Assembly: GCF_000725485.1 (NCBI RefSeq) | Contig: NZ_JOAG01000006.1 | Location: 62,001 to 126,000 of the forward strand | Direction: 5' to 3' | DNA: 64,000 bases | DNA from: Nonomuraea candida | GTDB taxonomy: Bacteria; Actinomycetota; Actinomycetes; Streptosporangiales; Streptosporangiaceae | Part shown: piece after piece, positions 1-7,973 of the stretch | How the letters are laid out: every line of letters begins with the position of its first letter | Position numbering within the stretch: position 1 is the stretch's first letter | Translations under genes and position numbers: made by a program | The notes under the pieces: model-generated | The model's input: the letters and a program-made list of their open reading frames with translations, nothing else | What the model was told of the DNA's origin: nothing | Database searches by the model: none

Positions 1-149
1 TTGTCGCCGAAGTGGCGGTAGAGGACGGGCTTGGTGATGCCCGCGGCGGCGGCGATGGCCGCCATCGACACGCCGGGCCCCTCCTCCTTGATGACCCGGT
101 CGGCCGCGTCGAGCAGCGCCCTGCGCCGATCCGGATCCCGCCCGCTCAC
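1..149 (-). CDS. TetR-family transcriptional regulator, N-terminal part (cut by window edge)
   Basis: The visible first 49 codons contain the TetR N-terminal helix-turn-helix: an amphipathic helix 1 followed by the recognition segment GITKPVLYRHFGD, a hallmark of the family. The ligand-binding domain lies outside the window. The GTG start overlaps the TGA of the upstream membrane-protein gene in a GTGA arrangement (146-149), so the two are translationally coupled and the regulator probably controls that membrane gene. The effector cannot be predicted from what is visible. Confidence 0.85.
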   Translation of the reverse strand, partial: MSGRDPDRRRALLDAADRVIKEEGPGVSMAAIAAAAGITKPVLYRHFGD

Positions 150-661
150 CCGTTCAGGATAGATCGCCAGCGCGCCGGGAGCAGCGCGGGCAGGACGAGC
201 AGGGCGCCGAGGAGCGCGTACAGGCCGCTGGTGCCCGCCAGGGTGCCGGGCGGCTCGCCCGGTTCGGCCCACGGCGCGCCGCCCGGGGCGGCCTGCCAGG
301 GCAGCCCGCCGTCGTGCGCCCAGGGCAGGGTGCCCGCCGCGCCGATCGCGGCGTCGAGGTCGAGGGCGAACAGCGCGCCCGCCGCGGCCAGGGGCAGGCC
401 GCAGGCGAGCGCGGCGGCGGGCCGCGCGGACAGGAGCGTGACCAGGACGGCGACCGCCGCCAGGTAGGCCAGGCCGGCCGGCGCCGGGGCGAACGCGGCC
501 TGGCCCGCGCGCAGGGCCCGGGCGGCGGCGTCGGTGAGGTAGTAGACGGGCGCGAGGGCGGCGATCCCGGCCAGGGCCGCGACCAGGATGCCGGCCGTGA
601 CGCCGGCGGCGGTTCCGGTGGGGTGGCGGGGGCGCCGGTCGCGCTTCACATCCCGGAACAT
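146..661 (-). CDS. Small four-helix membrane protein of unknown function
   Basis: A 171-residue protein with a basic N-terminus (about residues 1-15) and four hydrophobic segments separated by Ala/Gly/Pro-rich loops, so it should sit in the cytoplasmic membrane. No catalytic motif or family signature is recognisable. It is cotranscribed with, and overlaps by 4 nt, the TetR gene downstream, which suggests it is the regulator's target or partner. The ATG at 661 is chosen as the first start after a stop; it has no clear Shine-Dalgarno sequence, and a GTG four codons further in is an alternative. Confidence 0.65.
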   Translation of the reverse strand: MFRDVKRDRRPRHPTGTAAGVTAGILVAALAGIAALAPVYYLTDAAARALRAGQAAFAPAPAGLAYLAAVAVLVTLLSARPAAALACGLPLAAAGALFALDLDAAIGAAGTLPWAHDGGLPWQAAPGGAPWAEPGEPPGTLAGTSGLYALLGALLVLPALLPARWRSILNG

Positions 662-1019
662 TAGCTCTGGGAGCGGGGCTGAGGTGGGAGAACGCCGCAC
701 TTCCCCGGGCGTTCCCCGTCTTCGGCGGGCCGGGCGCGGGGTGAGGCGCCGGGGGCCGCTGGCGGAGGGGGCGCGCCGCGAGGCGCCAGGGGCCGTCGCA
801 TAGCCGGCGGAGGGGGGCGCGGTGAGGCGCCAGGGGCCGTCGCATAGTCGGCGGAGGGGGGCGCGGTGAGGCGCCAGGGGCCGTCGCATAGTCGGCCGGG
901 GCGTGGTGGCGGGTCCTCCTTCTGGCCGGAAGGCAGAGCCGCCGGGGGGAATCGGGGCGGGCGGGCCGGGCGGCAGCATGGGCGGCGCTGATGATCGTCG
1001 TTTCCGGGGAGGAAGACAG
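662..1019. other. Gene-free stretch between divergent genes, containing a 44-bp repeat
   Basis: This 358-bp stretch separates the leftward membrane-protein gene from the rightward dehydrogenase gene. Its left half is plain GC-rich sequence, the middle is a minisatellite (781-895) and the right end carries the GGAGGAAG ribosome-binding site of the dehydrogenase. No convincing small gene was seen. Confidence 0.6.
781..895. repeat. 44-bp tandem repeat, about 2.6 copies
   Basis: Copies begin at 781, 825 and 869 with near-perfect identity (core AGGCGCCAGGGGCCGTCGCA). A degenerate copy with a shorter spacing begins near 744. The array lies wholly in the divergent intergenic region and could affect the promoters there. 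Confidence 0.9.
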
Positions 1020-1961
1020 ATGCGGGAGTCGAAGGGCCGTCTGGACCGGCGCGGGCTGCTGGGCGGGCTGGCGGTGGCGGGCGGGGCGCTGGCCGCCACC
1101 GGGCTCATGGGGGACGTGGCCGGCGCCGTCACCACGGCCGGTTCCGGCGGTGCGGCGGCCGGGCGGGGCCGGTTCCGCGGCAAGGTCGTGCTGATCACCG
1201 GGGCGACCTCGGGCATCGGCCGGGCGGCGGCGCTGGCGTTCGCGGCCGAGGGCGCCAGGGTGGGGTTCTGCGGGCGGCGGGAGCAGCTCGGCAGGGAGGT
1301 GGAGGCGGCGATCCGCCGCGCCGGGGGCGAGGCGACGTACGTCAGGGCGGACGTACGGGTCGAGGCCCAGGTGAAGGAGTTCGTGGACCGGGTCGCCGGA
1401 CGGTACGGCCGGCTCGACGTCGCCTTCAACAACGCCGGGATCGGCGGCGCGGCCGAACCCCACGCGATCACGCTGGAGCAGTGGGACGACATCATGGACA
1501 CCAACGCCCGCGGCGTGCTCCTGGCCATCAAACACGAGGTGCCCCACCTGCTGCGGAACGGCGGCGTCATCATCTGCACCGCCTCCTCGGCCGCCGAGCA
1601 GGCCCGCCCGAACGGCGCCGCGTACACCGCGAGCAAGCGCGCCGTGCAGGGGATCGTCAAGGCGGCGGCGCTGGCGTACGGCACGCGTGGCATCCGGGTC
1701 AACGCCATCCTGCCGGGCACCACCGACACCGCCTTCGTCCGGCCCCCCGGCCTGCCGGACGAGGTGTGGGCCGCCTACCGGGACGCCTGGGGGCCGCTGA
1801 ACGTGGACGGGATGGAGCGGATGGCGACGGCCGAGGAGATCGCGCGGGCCGTGGTGGGGCTGGCCTCGGACGACTTCCCGTACCAGACGGGGGCCTCGGT
1901 GGCGGTGGACGGCGGGGCCACCGCGGGCAGGAAGATGGTGAACCCGCCCACGGGCGGCTGA
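1020..1961 (+). CDS. SDR-family oxidoreductase with a twin-arginine signal
   Basis: A 313-residue classical short-chain dehydrogenase/reductase. The NAD(P)-binding motif TGATSGIG lies at residues 60-67, NNAG at 137-140, the catalytic Ser near 189 and the YxxxK pair at Tyr202/Lys206. In front of the domain is an extra 50-residue leader with Arg10-Arg11 followed by a hydrophobic Ala/Gly stretch, which fits a Tat signal peptide and implies export of a folded, cofactor-loaded enzyme. The start at 1020 is set by the GGAGGAAG ribosome-binding site. The substrate is unknown. A perfect hairpin follows the gene. Confidence 0.85.
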   Translation: MRESKGRLDRRGLLGGLAVAGGALAATGLMGDVAGAVTTAGSGGAAAGRGRFRGKVVLITGATSGIGRAAALAFAAEGARVGFCGRREQLGREVEAAIRRAGGEATYVRADVRVEAQVKEFVDRVAGRYGRLDVAFNNAGIGGAAEPHAITLEQWDDIMDTNARGVLLAIKHEVPHLLRNGGVIICTASSAAEQARPNGAAYTASKRAVQGIVKAAALAYGTRGIRVNAILPGTTDTAFVRPPGLPDEVWAAYRDAWGPLNVDGMERMATAEEIARAVVGLASDDFPYQTGASVAVDGGATAGRKMVNPPTGG

Positions 1962-2040
1962 GCCGCCCGTCCCGGGCCGCCGGTCGGCGGCCCTTTCGAG
2001 CACGACCCCCGCGAGCCGCCCGGCGCCCGTGCGGCGGCCG

Positions 2041-2080
2041 GGCGCCCGCTCGCCGGTCACCTGTGCGGCGAGCGGGCGCC
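2041..2080. terminator. Perfect 15-bp hairpin, bidirectional terminator candidate
   Basis: GGCGCCCGCTCGCCG at 2041-2055 pairs exactly with 2066-2080 around a 10-nt loop. It sits between the convergent dehydrogenase gene and the end of the Ebo-like operon, just 10 nt beyond the latter's stop. There is no T-tract, as is common in GC-rich actinobacteria. Confidence 0.75.
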
Positions 2081-2089
2081 GTTCGCTCG

Positions 2090-3475
2090 TCAGGTACGCG
2101 GCGGGCGGGCGCCGTCCCCCGCGGCCAGGCGCAGCAGCAGGTCCTTGACCTCCACGGCCTCGTAGCGGTCGCGGGCCGGCGCCGGGTCGGAGCAGAGCAG
2201 GACGGGCGCGTCGGCGGGGTCGGCCGGCGGCAGGCCGTGGGAGCCGCGCACGGCGTGCGCGCCCGCGTCGAGCCCGACGACGTCCATGACGTAGCGCAGG
2301 CCGAGCTTCTTGCGCAGCAGCGCCGTCGCGGCCCGCCGCTTGGCCGCCGCGGGCCCCGCCGGGTCGAAGAACAGCTCGGCCGGGTCGTAGCCGGGCTTGC
2401 GGTGGATCTCGACGACGCGGGCGAAGTCGGGGGCGCGGGCGTCATCGAGCCAGTAGTAGTAGGTGAACCACGCCTCGCGCTCGGCCAGCAGGACCAGCTC
2501 GCCCGAGCGGGCGTGGTCCAGGCCGTGCGCGGCCTTGCCGTCCGCGTCCAGCACGGTGGCGACGCCGGGCACCGACGCGCAGAGCTTGGCCACGGCCGGC
2601 ACGTCGGCCGGGTCGCGGACGTAGACGTGGGCGATCTGGTGGTCGGCGACGGCGAACGCCCGCGAGGTCCAGGGGTCGAGGTACTCCATGCCGTCCTGGG
2701 TGTGCACGCGCAGCAGGCCCTCGGCGCGCAGCGCGCGGTTGACGTGCACGGGGCGGGAGACGTCGGTGATGCCGTACTCCGACAGCACCACCACGGTCCT
2801 GTCCCGGGCCGCGTCGAGCAGCGGGGCCATGACGGCGTCGAGCTCGGCGGCGGCGGAGGCGGCGCGGGGGTCGGAGGGGCCGTACCGCTGCAGGTCGTAG
2901 TCCAGGTGCGGCAGGTAGGCCAGGGTCAGGTCGGGGTCGCGGGTGGACAGGAGGTGCTCGGTGGCCCGCGCGATCCACCGCGAGGAAGCGATGCCGGCGC
3001 CGGGGCCCCAGTAGCTGAACAGCGGGAAGGGGCCGAGTTTCGCGGTCAGCTCGTCGTGCAGCTCGGGCGGGTCGGTGTAGCAGTCGGGCTCCTTGCGGCC
3101 GTCGGCGCGGTAGATGGGGCGGGGGGTGACGGTCCAGTCGACGTCGGCGCCCATGGCGTACCACCAGCACACGTTGGCCACGCTGGAGCCGGGGCGGGCG
3201 GCGTGCCAGAGCTTCTCGCCGCCGACGAGGGCGTTGTGCTGGCGCCACAGCAGGACCTCGCCGAGGTCGCGGAAGTACCAGCCGTTGCCGACGATCCCGT
3301 GCCCGGACGGCGGCAGGCCGGTCAGGAACGTGGACTGCGCCGGGCAGGTGACGGCCGGCAGGACGGTGCCCAGCTCGGCCAGGAACCCGGCGTCGGCGAC
3401 GGCGCGCAGGCGGGGCATGTGGGCCAGCAGCCTCGGGGTCAGGCCCACCACGTCCAGAACCAAGAGTTTGCTCAT
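2090..3475 (-). CDS. Alkaline-phosphatase-superfamily phosphodiesterase/nucleotide pyrophosphatase (EboF-like)
   Basis: A 461-residue cytoplasmic protein of the type I phosphodiesterase/nucleotide pyrophosphatase branch. It opens with the metal-binding Asp of LVLDVVGLTP (Asp8), then the nucleophile region AVTCPAQST (Thr43) and TGLPPSGHGIVGNGW; further metal ligands are expected in PHLDYD, SEYGI and AVADHQIAH, and the C-terminal GSHGLPP is typical. It is the last gene of the Ebo-like operon and its ATG overlaps the TGA of eboE (ATGA, 3472-3475). It probably hydrolyses a phosphate ester or diphosphate in the pathway; the substrate is unknown. Confidence 0.85.
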   Translation of the reverse strand: MSKLLVLDVVGLTPRLLAHMPRLRAVADAGFLAELGTVLPAVTCPAQSTFLTGLPPSGHGIVGNGWYFRDLGEVLLWRQHNALVGGEKLWHAARPGSSVANVCWWYAMGADVDWTVTPRPIYRADGRKEPDCYTDPPELHDELTAKLGPFPLFSYWGPGAGIASSRWIARATEHLLSTRDPDLTLAYLPHLDYDLQRYGPSDPRAASAAAELDAVMAPLLDAARDRTVVVLSEYGITDVSRPVHVNRALRAEGLLRVHTQDGMEYLDPWTSRAFAVADHQIAHVYVRDPADVPAVAKLCASVPGVATVLDADGKAAHGLDHARSGELVLLAEREAWFTYYYWLDDARAPDFARVVEIHRKPGYDPAELFFDPAGPAAAKRRAATALLRKKLGLRYVMDVVGLDAGAHAVRGSHGLPPADPADAPVLLCSDPAPARDRYEAVEVKDLLLRLAAGDGARPPRT

Positions 3476-4602
3476 GCCGTCACTCCCAGGTCGCGCAGTT
3501 CGTCACGGGCGAAGGCCAGCTCGCCGGCGATGCCGGCGGCGAGCTCGGCGGGGGTGCGGGGGCGCAGCGCGGGCGGCAGCACGCCCCAGGTGTAGGTCTC
3601 CACGTCGTAGTGGTCGCACAGCGGCAGCGGCCCGCCGGCCAGCTCCTTGAGCGCCTCGCGCAGCACCGGGACGGTGGTGGCCAGCGGCGGGGCGGGGTCG
3701 GCGTGCAGCGGCACGTGGTAGTGCACCCGCCACGGCCCCGGCAGGCCGCTCGCGAGGGCCTCGTCGAGGTCGTCGGCGGCCCCGCCGTACGGGTTGCGGG
3801 TCTGGTGCAGGAAGCGGGGCTCGGCGTACTCGCGCAGCGCCCCGGGGTCGGCGCTCTCCAGCGCGGCCGAGAGCTGGACCTTGACGATGGGCAGGCCGGC
3901 CGCGCGCAGGCCCTTCAGCGCGGCGGCCGGCTGCTCCCAGGCGCAGGCCAGGTGGGCCAGGTCCAGGCAGACGCCCAGCCGGTCGGTGTCGATGCCGGCC
4001 AGGTGCGTGACGGCCTGGCCGGTGCTCTCGACGACGCAGCCGGGCTCGGGCTCGAAGGCGACGCGCACGGTCCTGCCGGTGCTCGCCTCGATCTCGGCCA
4101 GGCCGGCGGCGAGCCGGTCGAGCCGGCGCGCGGCGGCGTCGGACCTGGCGGGGTCCCACGGGGTGCGCCAGGCGAGCGGCAGGGTGGAGACCGAGCCGCG
4201 GGCCACGTCGTCGGGCAGCAGGTCGGCCAGGACGCGGGCCAGGTCGAGGGTGTACGACAGCCGCGCCGGCGTGGTCCAGTCGGGATGGTAGACGGCCTGC
4301 TTGACGACCGGGTCGTGGAAGGAGCGGTAGGGGAAGCCGTTGAACGTCACCACCTCCAGCCCCCGCGCGTCCAGCTCCCTGCGCAGCCGCCGGCGCGCGG
4401 CCGGGTCGGCGGCCAGCGCGGCGGCCACGGGCGCGGCCGGCCAGAGCCCGAGCCCCAGCACGCCGACCTCCAGGCGGGCGCGGATCGGCACCGCGTACGC
4501 GTCGAGCTGGGCGAGGATGCCGTCGAGGTCCTCGGCCGGGTGCACGTTGGTGCAGTAGCTGAGGTGCAGCGGCGTGCCGGAGGGGTGGCGGAGCCGCATC
4601 AT
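3472..4602 (-). CDS. eboE: Metabolite traffic protein EboE (xylose-isomerase-like TIM barrel)
   Basis: A 376-residue TIM-barrel protein of the AP-endonuclease-2/xylose-isomerase fold. It begins LHLSYCTNVHPAED and carries typical EboE segments such as VTFNGFPY, FEPEPG, CLDLAHL and the DHYDVETYTWG block near the C-terminus; His, Glu and Asp residues in these are likely metal ligands. In eustigmatophytes and cyanobacteria EboE belongs to the ebo operon, linked in Nostoc to movement of scytonemin precursors. Start and stop overlap both neighbours by 4 nt (ATGA). A second ATG directly follows the first; either could be used. Confidence 0.85.
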   Translation of the reverse strand: MMRLRHPSGTPLHLSYCTNVHPAEDLDGILAQLDAYAVPIRARLEVGVLGLGLWPAAPVAAALAADPAARRRLRRELDARGLEVVTFNGFPYRSFHDPVVKQAVYHPDWTTPARLSYTLDLARVLADLLPDDVARGSVSTLPLAWRTPWDPARSDAAARRLDRLAAGLAEIEASTGRTVRVAFEPEPGCVVESTGQAVTHLAGIDTDRLGVCLDLAHLACAWEQPAAALKGLRAAGLPIVKVQLSAALESADPGALREYAEPRFLHQTRNPYGGAADDLDEALASGLPGPWRVHYHVPLHADPAPPLATTVPVLREALKELAGGPLPLCDHYDVETYTWGVLPPALRPRTPAELAAGIAGELAFARDELRDLGVTA

Positions 4603-5453
4603 TCGCCGCCGCGCTTGATGGAGCTGCCGGCGAACGTGGGCTCGGCCGCCCCGGTCACGCCGGTCAGGTCGAGGCGGCCCGACTGGCCGTAGAACTCCAC
4701 CGGGTTGCGCCACATGACCCGGTCCACGTCGTCCTCGCCGAACCCGGCCGCCAGCATCGCCTCGGCGGTCGCCAGGGTGAGCAGCGGGTCGGAGACGCCC
4801 CAGTCGGCGGCCGAGTTGACCAGCATGCGCTCGGTGCCGTATTTGCGCAGCAGCTCGACCATGCGCGGCGGCGACATCTTGGTCTCGGGGTAGATGGAGA
4901 AGCCCATCCAGCAGCCGGAGCCGTGCACGAGGTCGATGGTGACCTCGTTGAGGTGGTCGATGGCGACCCGGCCGGGCGCGATGCCGGAGGATCTGACCAG
5001 GTCGAGGCTGCGGCGGGTGCCGGCGGCCTTGTCGCGGTGCGGGGTGTGCACCAGGGCGGGCAGGTCGTGCTCGACGGCCAGGGCGAGCTGGCGTTCGAAG
5101 GCGTCGTCCTCGTCGGGGGTCATGGAGTCGTAGCCGATCTCGCCGACCGCGACCACGCGGTCCTTGTCCAGGTAGCGCGGCAGCAGGTCCAGGACGGGAC
5201 GGCAGCGCGGGTCGCCGGCCTCCTTCGGGTTGAGCGCGACGGTGGCGTGGTGCACGACGCCGAACTGCGCGGCCCGGTACGGCTCCCAGCCGATCAAGGA
5301 GTCGAAGTAGTCGGTGAACGAGCCGGGATTGGTGCGCGGCTGGCCCAGCCAGAACGCCGGCTCCACGACGGCCCGGATTCCGGCGGCGGCCATCCGGGCG
5401 TAGTCGTCGGTGGTGCGTGAGGTCATGTGGATGTGCGGGTCGAAGATGCGCAT
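4599..5453 (-). CDS. TatD-like metal-dependent hydrolase (EboB-like)
   Basis: A 284-residue amidohydrolase-superfamily protein. The N-terminal FDPHIHMTSRT gives the HxH metal pair; VGEIGYDS (Glu), VHTPHRDK (His) and the late NSAADWG (Asp) supply the other expected ligands of a TatD/PHP-like barrel. In ebo operons this position is occupied by EboB. A good ribosome-binding site (AGGAGACC) precedes the ATG, which shares one base with the stop of the eboA-like gene (TGATG). The natural substrate is unknown; DNase activity, the usual TatD label, is not implied here. Confidence 0.8.
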   Translation of the reverse strand: MRIFDPHIHMTSRTTDDYARMAAAGIRAVVEPAFWLGQPRTNPGSFTDYFDSLIGWEPYRAAQFGVVHHATVALNPKEAGDPRCRPVLDLLPRYLDKDRVVAVGEIGYDSMTPDEDDAFERQLALAVEHDLPALVHTPHRDKAAGTRRSLDLVRSSGIAPGRVAIDHLNEVTIDLVHGSGCWMGFSIYPETKMSPPRMVELLRKYGTERMLVNSAADWGVSDPLLTLATAEAMLAAGFGEDDVDRVMWRNPVEFYGQSGRLDLTGVTGAAEPTFAGSSIKRGGE

Positions 5454-6034
5454 CAGGTCTCCTCGCTGGTGAGACGGCGGAGCAGGGCGGCGGCGTCGCC
5501 GGGGACGGGCCGGCCGGCCGCTTCGCGCTCGGCGGCGAAGGCGGCCAGCATGGCGGCCAGCCCGTCGTCCGCCCGCCGGTCCAGGTCGTGCACCTCGGCC
5601 AGCGGCACGCCCATGAACACGCACTTGAGCACCGCCTGCCGCCAGGCCGCCGGGTCGAGGTGGGCGGCGTACGGGCCCAGCGCGGCGGCCAGCAGCCGGG
5701 TGTCGTTGGTCCGGATGGCGTCGTGCAGCAGGGGCACGGCCCGCGCGCCGACCGGGAGCAGGGGCAGGGCCTTGAGCACGGCCCGCTTCTCGTCGGCGTC
5801 GCCGTACCGGTACAGGTCGGCGGCCACCTCCGCGACCCGGTCCGGCGGGAGCGCGGCCAGCAGCAGCGCGCGGGCCGCCTCGTCGGCCGTCCATCCGGGC
5901 GCGCCGGGCAGCGGCGCCCGGCCGGCGGAGGAGAACGAGCGCGCGATGGTCTCCGGACGGGCGAGCGCGTCCCGCAACCAGTCCCAGCCCGGGGTGCCGC
6001 GCAGCGCCTCCCGCAGCCTCTCGGACGACGTCAC
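5453..6034 (-). CDS. EboA-domain protein
   Basis: A 193-residue helical, soluble protein of the EboA family, recognised from its position and from its characteristic segments (W-x2-A-LARPETIARSFSSAGR and the C-terminal KCVFMGVPL followed by ADDGLAAML). The family has no known enzymatic activity. The GTG at 6034 follows an AAGGAGTG ribosome-binding site and overlaps the preceding stop (GTGA). It ends one base into the TatD-like gene, so the expression of the two is tightly linked. Confidence 0.8.
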   Translation of the reverse strand: MTSSERLREALRGTPGWDWLRDALARPETIARSFSSAGRAPLPGAPGWTADEAARALLLAALPPDRVAEVAADLYRYGDADEKRAVLKALPLLPVGARAVPLLHDAIRTNDTRLLAAALGPYAAHLDPAAWRQAVLKCVFMGVPLAEVHDLDRRADDGLAAMLAAFAAEREAAGRPVPGDAAALLRRLTSEET

Positions 6035-7023
6035 GACCGCACTCCTTCCCGCCCGGCCCCGCCCGAGCCGGACCACCCGGCCGGACACCCGGCCCTCTCC
6101 CCGGACCCGCTCCCGGGCTCCTGCCCGGACCCGCTCCCGGACTCCTGCCCGGAGCCGCTCCCGGACTCCTGCCCGGAGCCCTCCCCGAGCCCGTGCCGGG
6201 ATGCCTGCTCGGCCCGGCGGAGGAAGGCGAGGGAGCGGGCGGCGACGTCGGGGGCGGCGTGGGAGTGGCGGGGCAGCTCGACGGCGGCCAGGCCGCGGTA
6301 GCCGGAGCCGGCCAGCGCGCGCAGCACCGGCGGGAAGTCGATCTCCCCCTCGCCGAACTCCAGGTGCTCGTGCGTGCCCCGCCGCATGTCGTCGATCTGG
6401 ACGTTGACCAGGTGCCCGGCCACGGCCGCCACGCAGTCGGGCACGGGGTCCGGCTCGTTGCAGCGGCAGTGGCCGATGTCGAGGGTCAGGCCGAAGCCGT
6501 CGGGCTCGCCGAGCGCCCGGCGCAGCTCCCGCCAGCCCGCGATCGTGTCGACCAGCATGCCGGGCTCGGGCTCGAACCCCAGCGGCAGGCTCCCCGCCCG
6601 CTCCAGGACGCGGGCGCAGCCGTCCACGAGCCGGTCGCGGGCCAGGGCGGGCGGGACGTGCGGCGGGCGTACCCCGGACCAGAACGACACCGCCTCCGCC
6701 CCCAGGTCGGCGCCGATGGCGACGGCGCGGCACAGGAAGTCGACACGCGCGCCGCGGTCGTCGTCGAGCAGCGTGGGGGCGTGCTTGCGCCGGGGGTCGA
6801 GCAGGTAGCGGGCGCCGGTCTCGATGACGACGCCCAGGCCGAGGGTGCGCAGGCGGTCGGCGAGCCCGGCCACCCGCCGGGCCAGCCCGGCGGCGTAGGG
6901 GTCGAGGTGGTGGTGGTCGAGGGTGAGCGCCACGCCGGCGTACCCGAGGTCGGCGATGACGTCGAGCGCGTCGGAGAGCCGGTGGTTGGCGAAGCCGTTG
7001 GTGCCGTAACCGAATCGGATCAC
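6031..7023 (-). CDS. Sugar-phosphate isomerase/epimerase-like TIM-barrel protein with repeat tail
   Basis: A 330-residue protein; residues 1-280 form an AP-endonuclease-2 (IolE/xylose isomerase-like) barrel with the ligand-bearing segments FEPEPGM, LTLDIGHC, NVQIDDM and VELPRHSH. The last 50 residues are an unrelated Gly/Ser/Glu/Gln tail built from an 8-residue repeat encoded by a 24-bp minisatellite. It probably acts on a cyclitol or sugar phosphate in the Ebo-like pathway. The GTG start overlaps the prenyltransferase stop (GTGA) and has no ribosome-binding site of its own, so translation is likely coupled. Confidence 0.75.
   Translation of the reverse strand: MIRFGYGTNGFANHRLSDALDVIADLGYAGVALTLDHHHLDPYAAGLARRVAGLADRLRTLGLGVVIETGARYLLDPRRKHAPTLLDDDRGARVDFLCRAVAIGADLGAEAVSFWSGVRPPHVPPALARDRLVDGCARVLERAGSLPLGFEPEPGMLVDTIAGWRELRRALGEPDGFGLTLDIGHCRCNEPDPVPDCVAAVAGHLVNVQIDDMRRGTHEHLEFGEGEIDFPPVLRALAGSGYRGLAAVELPRHSHAAPDVAARSLAFLRRAEQASRHGLGEGSGQESGSGSGQESGSGSGQEPGSGSGERAGCPAGWSGSGGAGREGVRS
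6101..6172. repeat. 24-bp minisatellite in the 3' end of the TIM-barrel gene
   Basis: Three copies start at 6101, 6125 and 6149, with a decayed fourth at 6173. The 24-bp unit keeps the reading frame and encodes an eight-residue Gly-Ser-Gly-Gln-Glu-Ser type repeat in the protein's tail. Confidence 0.9.
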
Positions 7024-7973
7024 GTTGGGGACAGCTTTCTGGCCAGGCGGCGGGCCAGCGGGACCGCCGCGGCGAGGGCGAGACCGACGCGTGGCGCGCC
7101 GGCGCGGGCCACCAGGGCGCCCTGGAGCGCGGGCAGGCCCACGATCCCGGCCGTGACGGCCGCGCGCACCCGGTCCGCCGAGGGCTCGGCGACGGCCCGG
7201 GCCTGGGGAGCGCCGAACTGGGCGGCGTACCAGGCGGAGAGCGCGACCACCGCGAGCTCCCCGGCCCCGGCGGCGGCCGGAGAGGCGAGGGCGGCGGAGG
7301 CCGGCGGGCCGATGGCGGTAGCGGGCGGGGAACCGGAGGTGGCCGAGCGGGAGGAGGCGGTGGCCGAGGGGCGGAGGGCGGTGGTGGTGGCGAGGGTGAG
7401 GGTGCAGGTCAGGGTGGTGGCGGGGCGGTCGCGGGTGGTGCCGGCGGTCTCGCCCCTGGACAGGACGGTGAGCAGGTACGTGTGGGCGGCGATGGTGAGC
7501 GCGGCGGGCAGCGCCGCCCCTGGCGAACGTCCGGGCGCCGCGCCCAGCAGCACGTCCAGGCCCCGGCAGACGGCCATCGCCAGGGGTCCCGCGCGGGTGT
7601 TCTTGGCTGCCACGTCGTACGCCCACACCGCCGCCGCCAGGGGCGCCGCGACCGCCAGGGCCCGGCGGCCACCGGCGAGCCCCGCGAGGGCGACACCGGC
7701 CGCGGTGAGCCCGGCGGCCACGCCCAGGGCGGCGCCCGGACCGACCCGGCCCGAGGGGATGGGACGCTCGGGGCGTTCGACGGCGTCGAGGTGGCGGTCG
7801 GCCCAGTCGTTGGCGGCCATGCCGGCCCAGTACAGGCAGATCGAGGCGCAGGCCAGGCCGGCCGTCCGCGGCCCGAGCACCCGCGCGGCGGCGGCGCCCG
7901 CGGCCACGTCGCCCGGGACCGACAGCGCGGCCGGCGCCCGCACGAGTTCGAGCAGATCCCTCACCCCCGCCAT
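7020..7973 (-). CDS. UbiA-family prenyltransferase (EboC-like, SCO3242 type)
   Basis: A 317-residue integral membrane protein. The first Asp-rich motif NDWADRHLD is at residues 55-63 and a second acidic segment lies around YDVAAKN/CRGLD (119-140); several hydrophobic helices flank them. UbiA enzymes transfer a prenyl or similar diphosphate-linked group, which suggests the pathway makes a lipid-linked product. Residues 176-238 are an unusual Thr/Ser/Ala/Pro-rich insert within an otherwise helical protein, encoded by very G-rich (plus strand) DNA. ATG 7973 is overlapped by the end of the small upstream ORF. Confidence 0.8.
   Translation of the reverse strand: MAGVRDLLELVRAPAALSVPGDVAAGAAAARVLGPRTAGLACASICLYWAGMAANDWADRHLDAVERPERPIPSGRVGPGAALGVAAGLTAAGVALAGLAGGRRALAVAAPLAAAVWAYDVAAKNTRAGPLAMAVCRGLDVLLGAAPGRSPGAALPAALTIAAHTYLLTVLSRGETAGTTRDRPATTLTCTLTLATTTALRPSATASSRSATSGSPPATAIGPPASAALASPAAAGAGELAVVALSAWYAAQFGAPQARAVAEPSADRVRAAVTAGIVGLPALQGALVARAGAPRVGLALAAAVPLARRLARKLSPT

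Noticed and set aside
1481..3595. 700-codon plus-strand frame overlapping the dehydrogenase and the EboF-like gene
   Set aside because: Out of frame with the dehydrogenase and antisense to a motif-bearing phosphodiesterase; Arg/Gly/Val-rich composition is typical of shadow frames.
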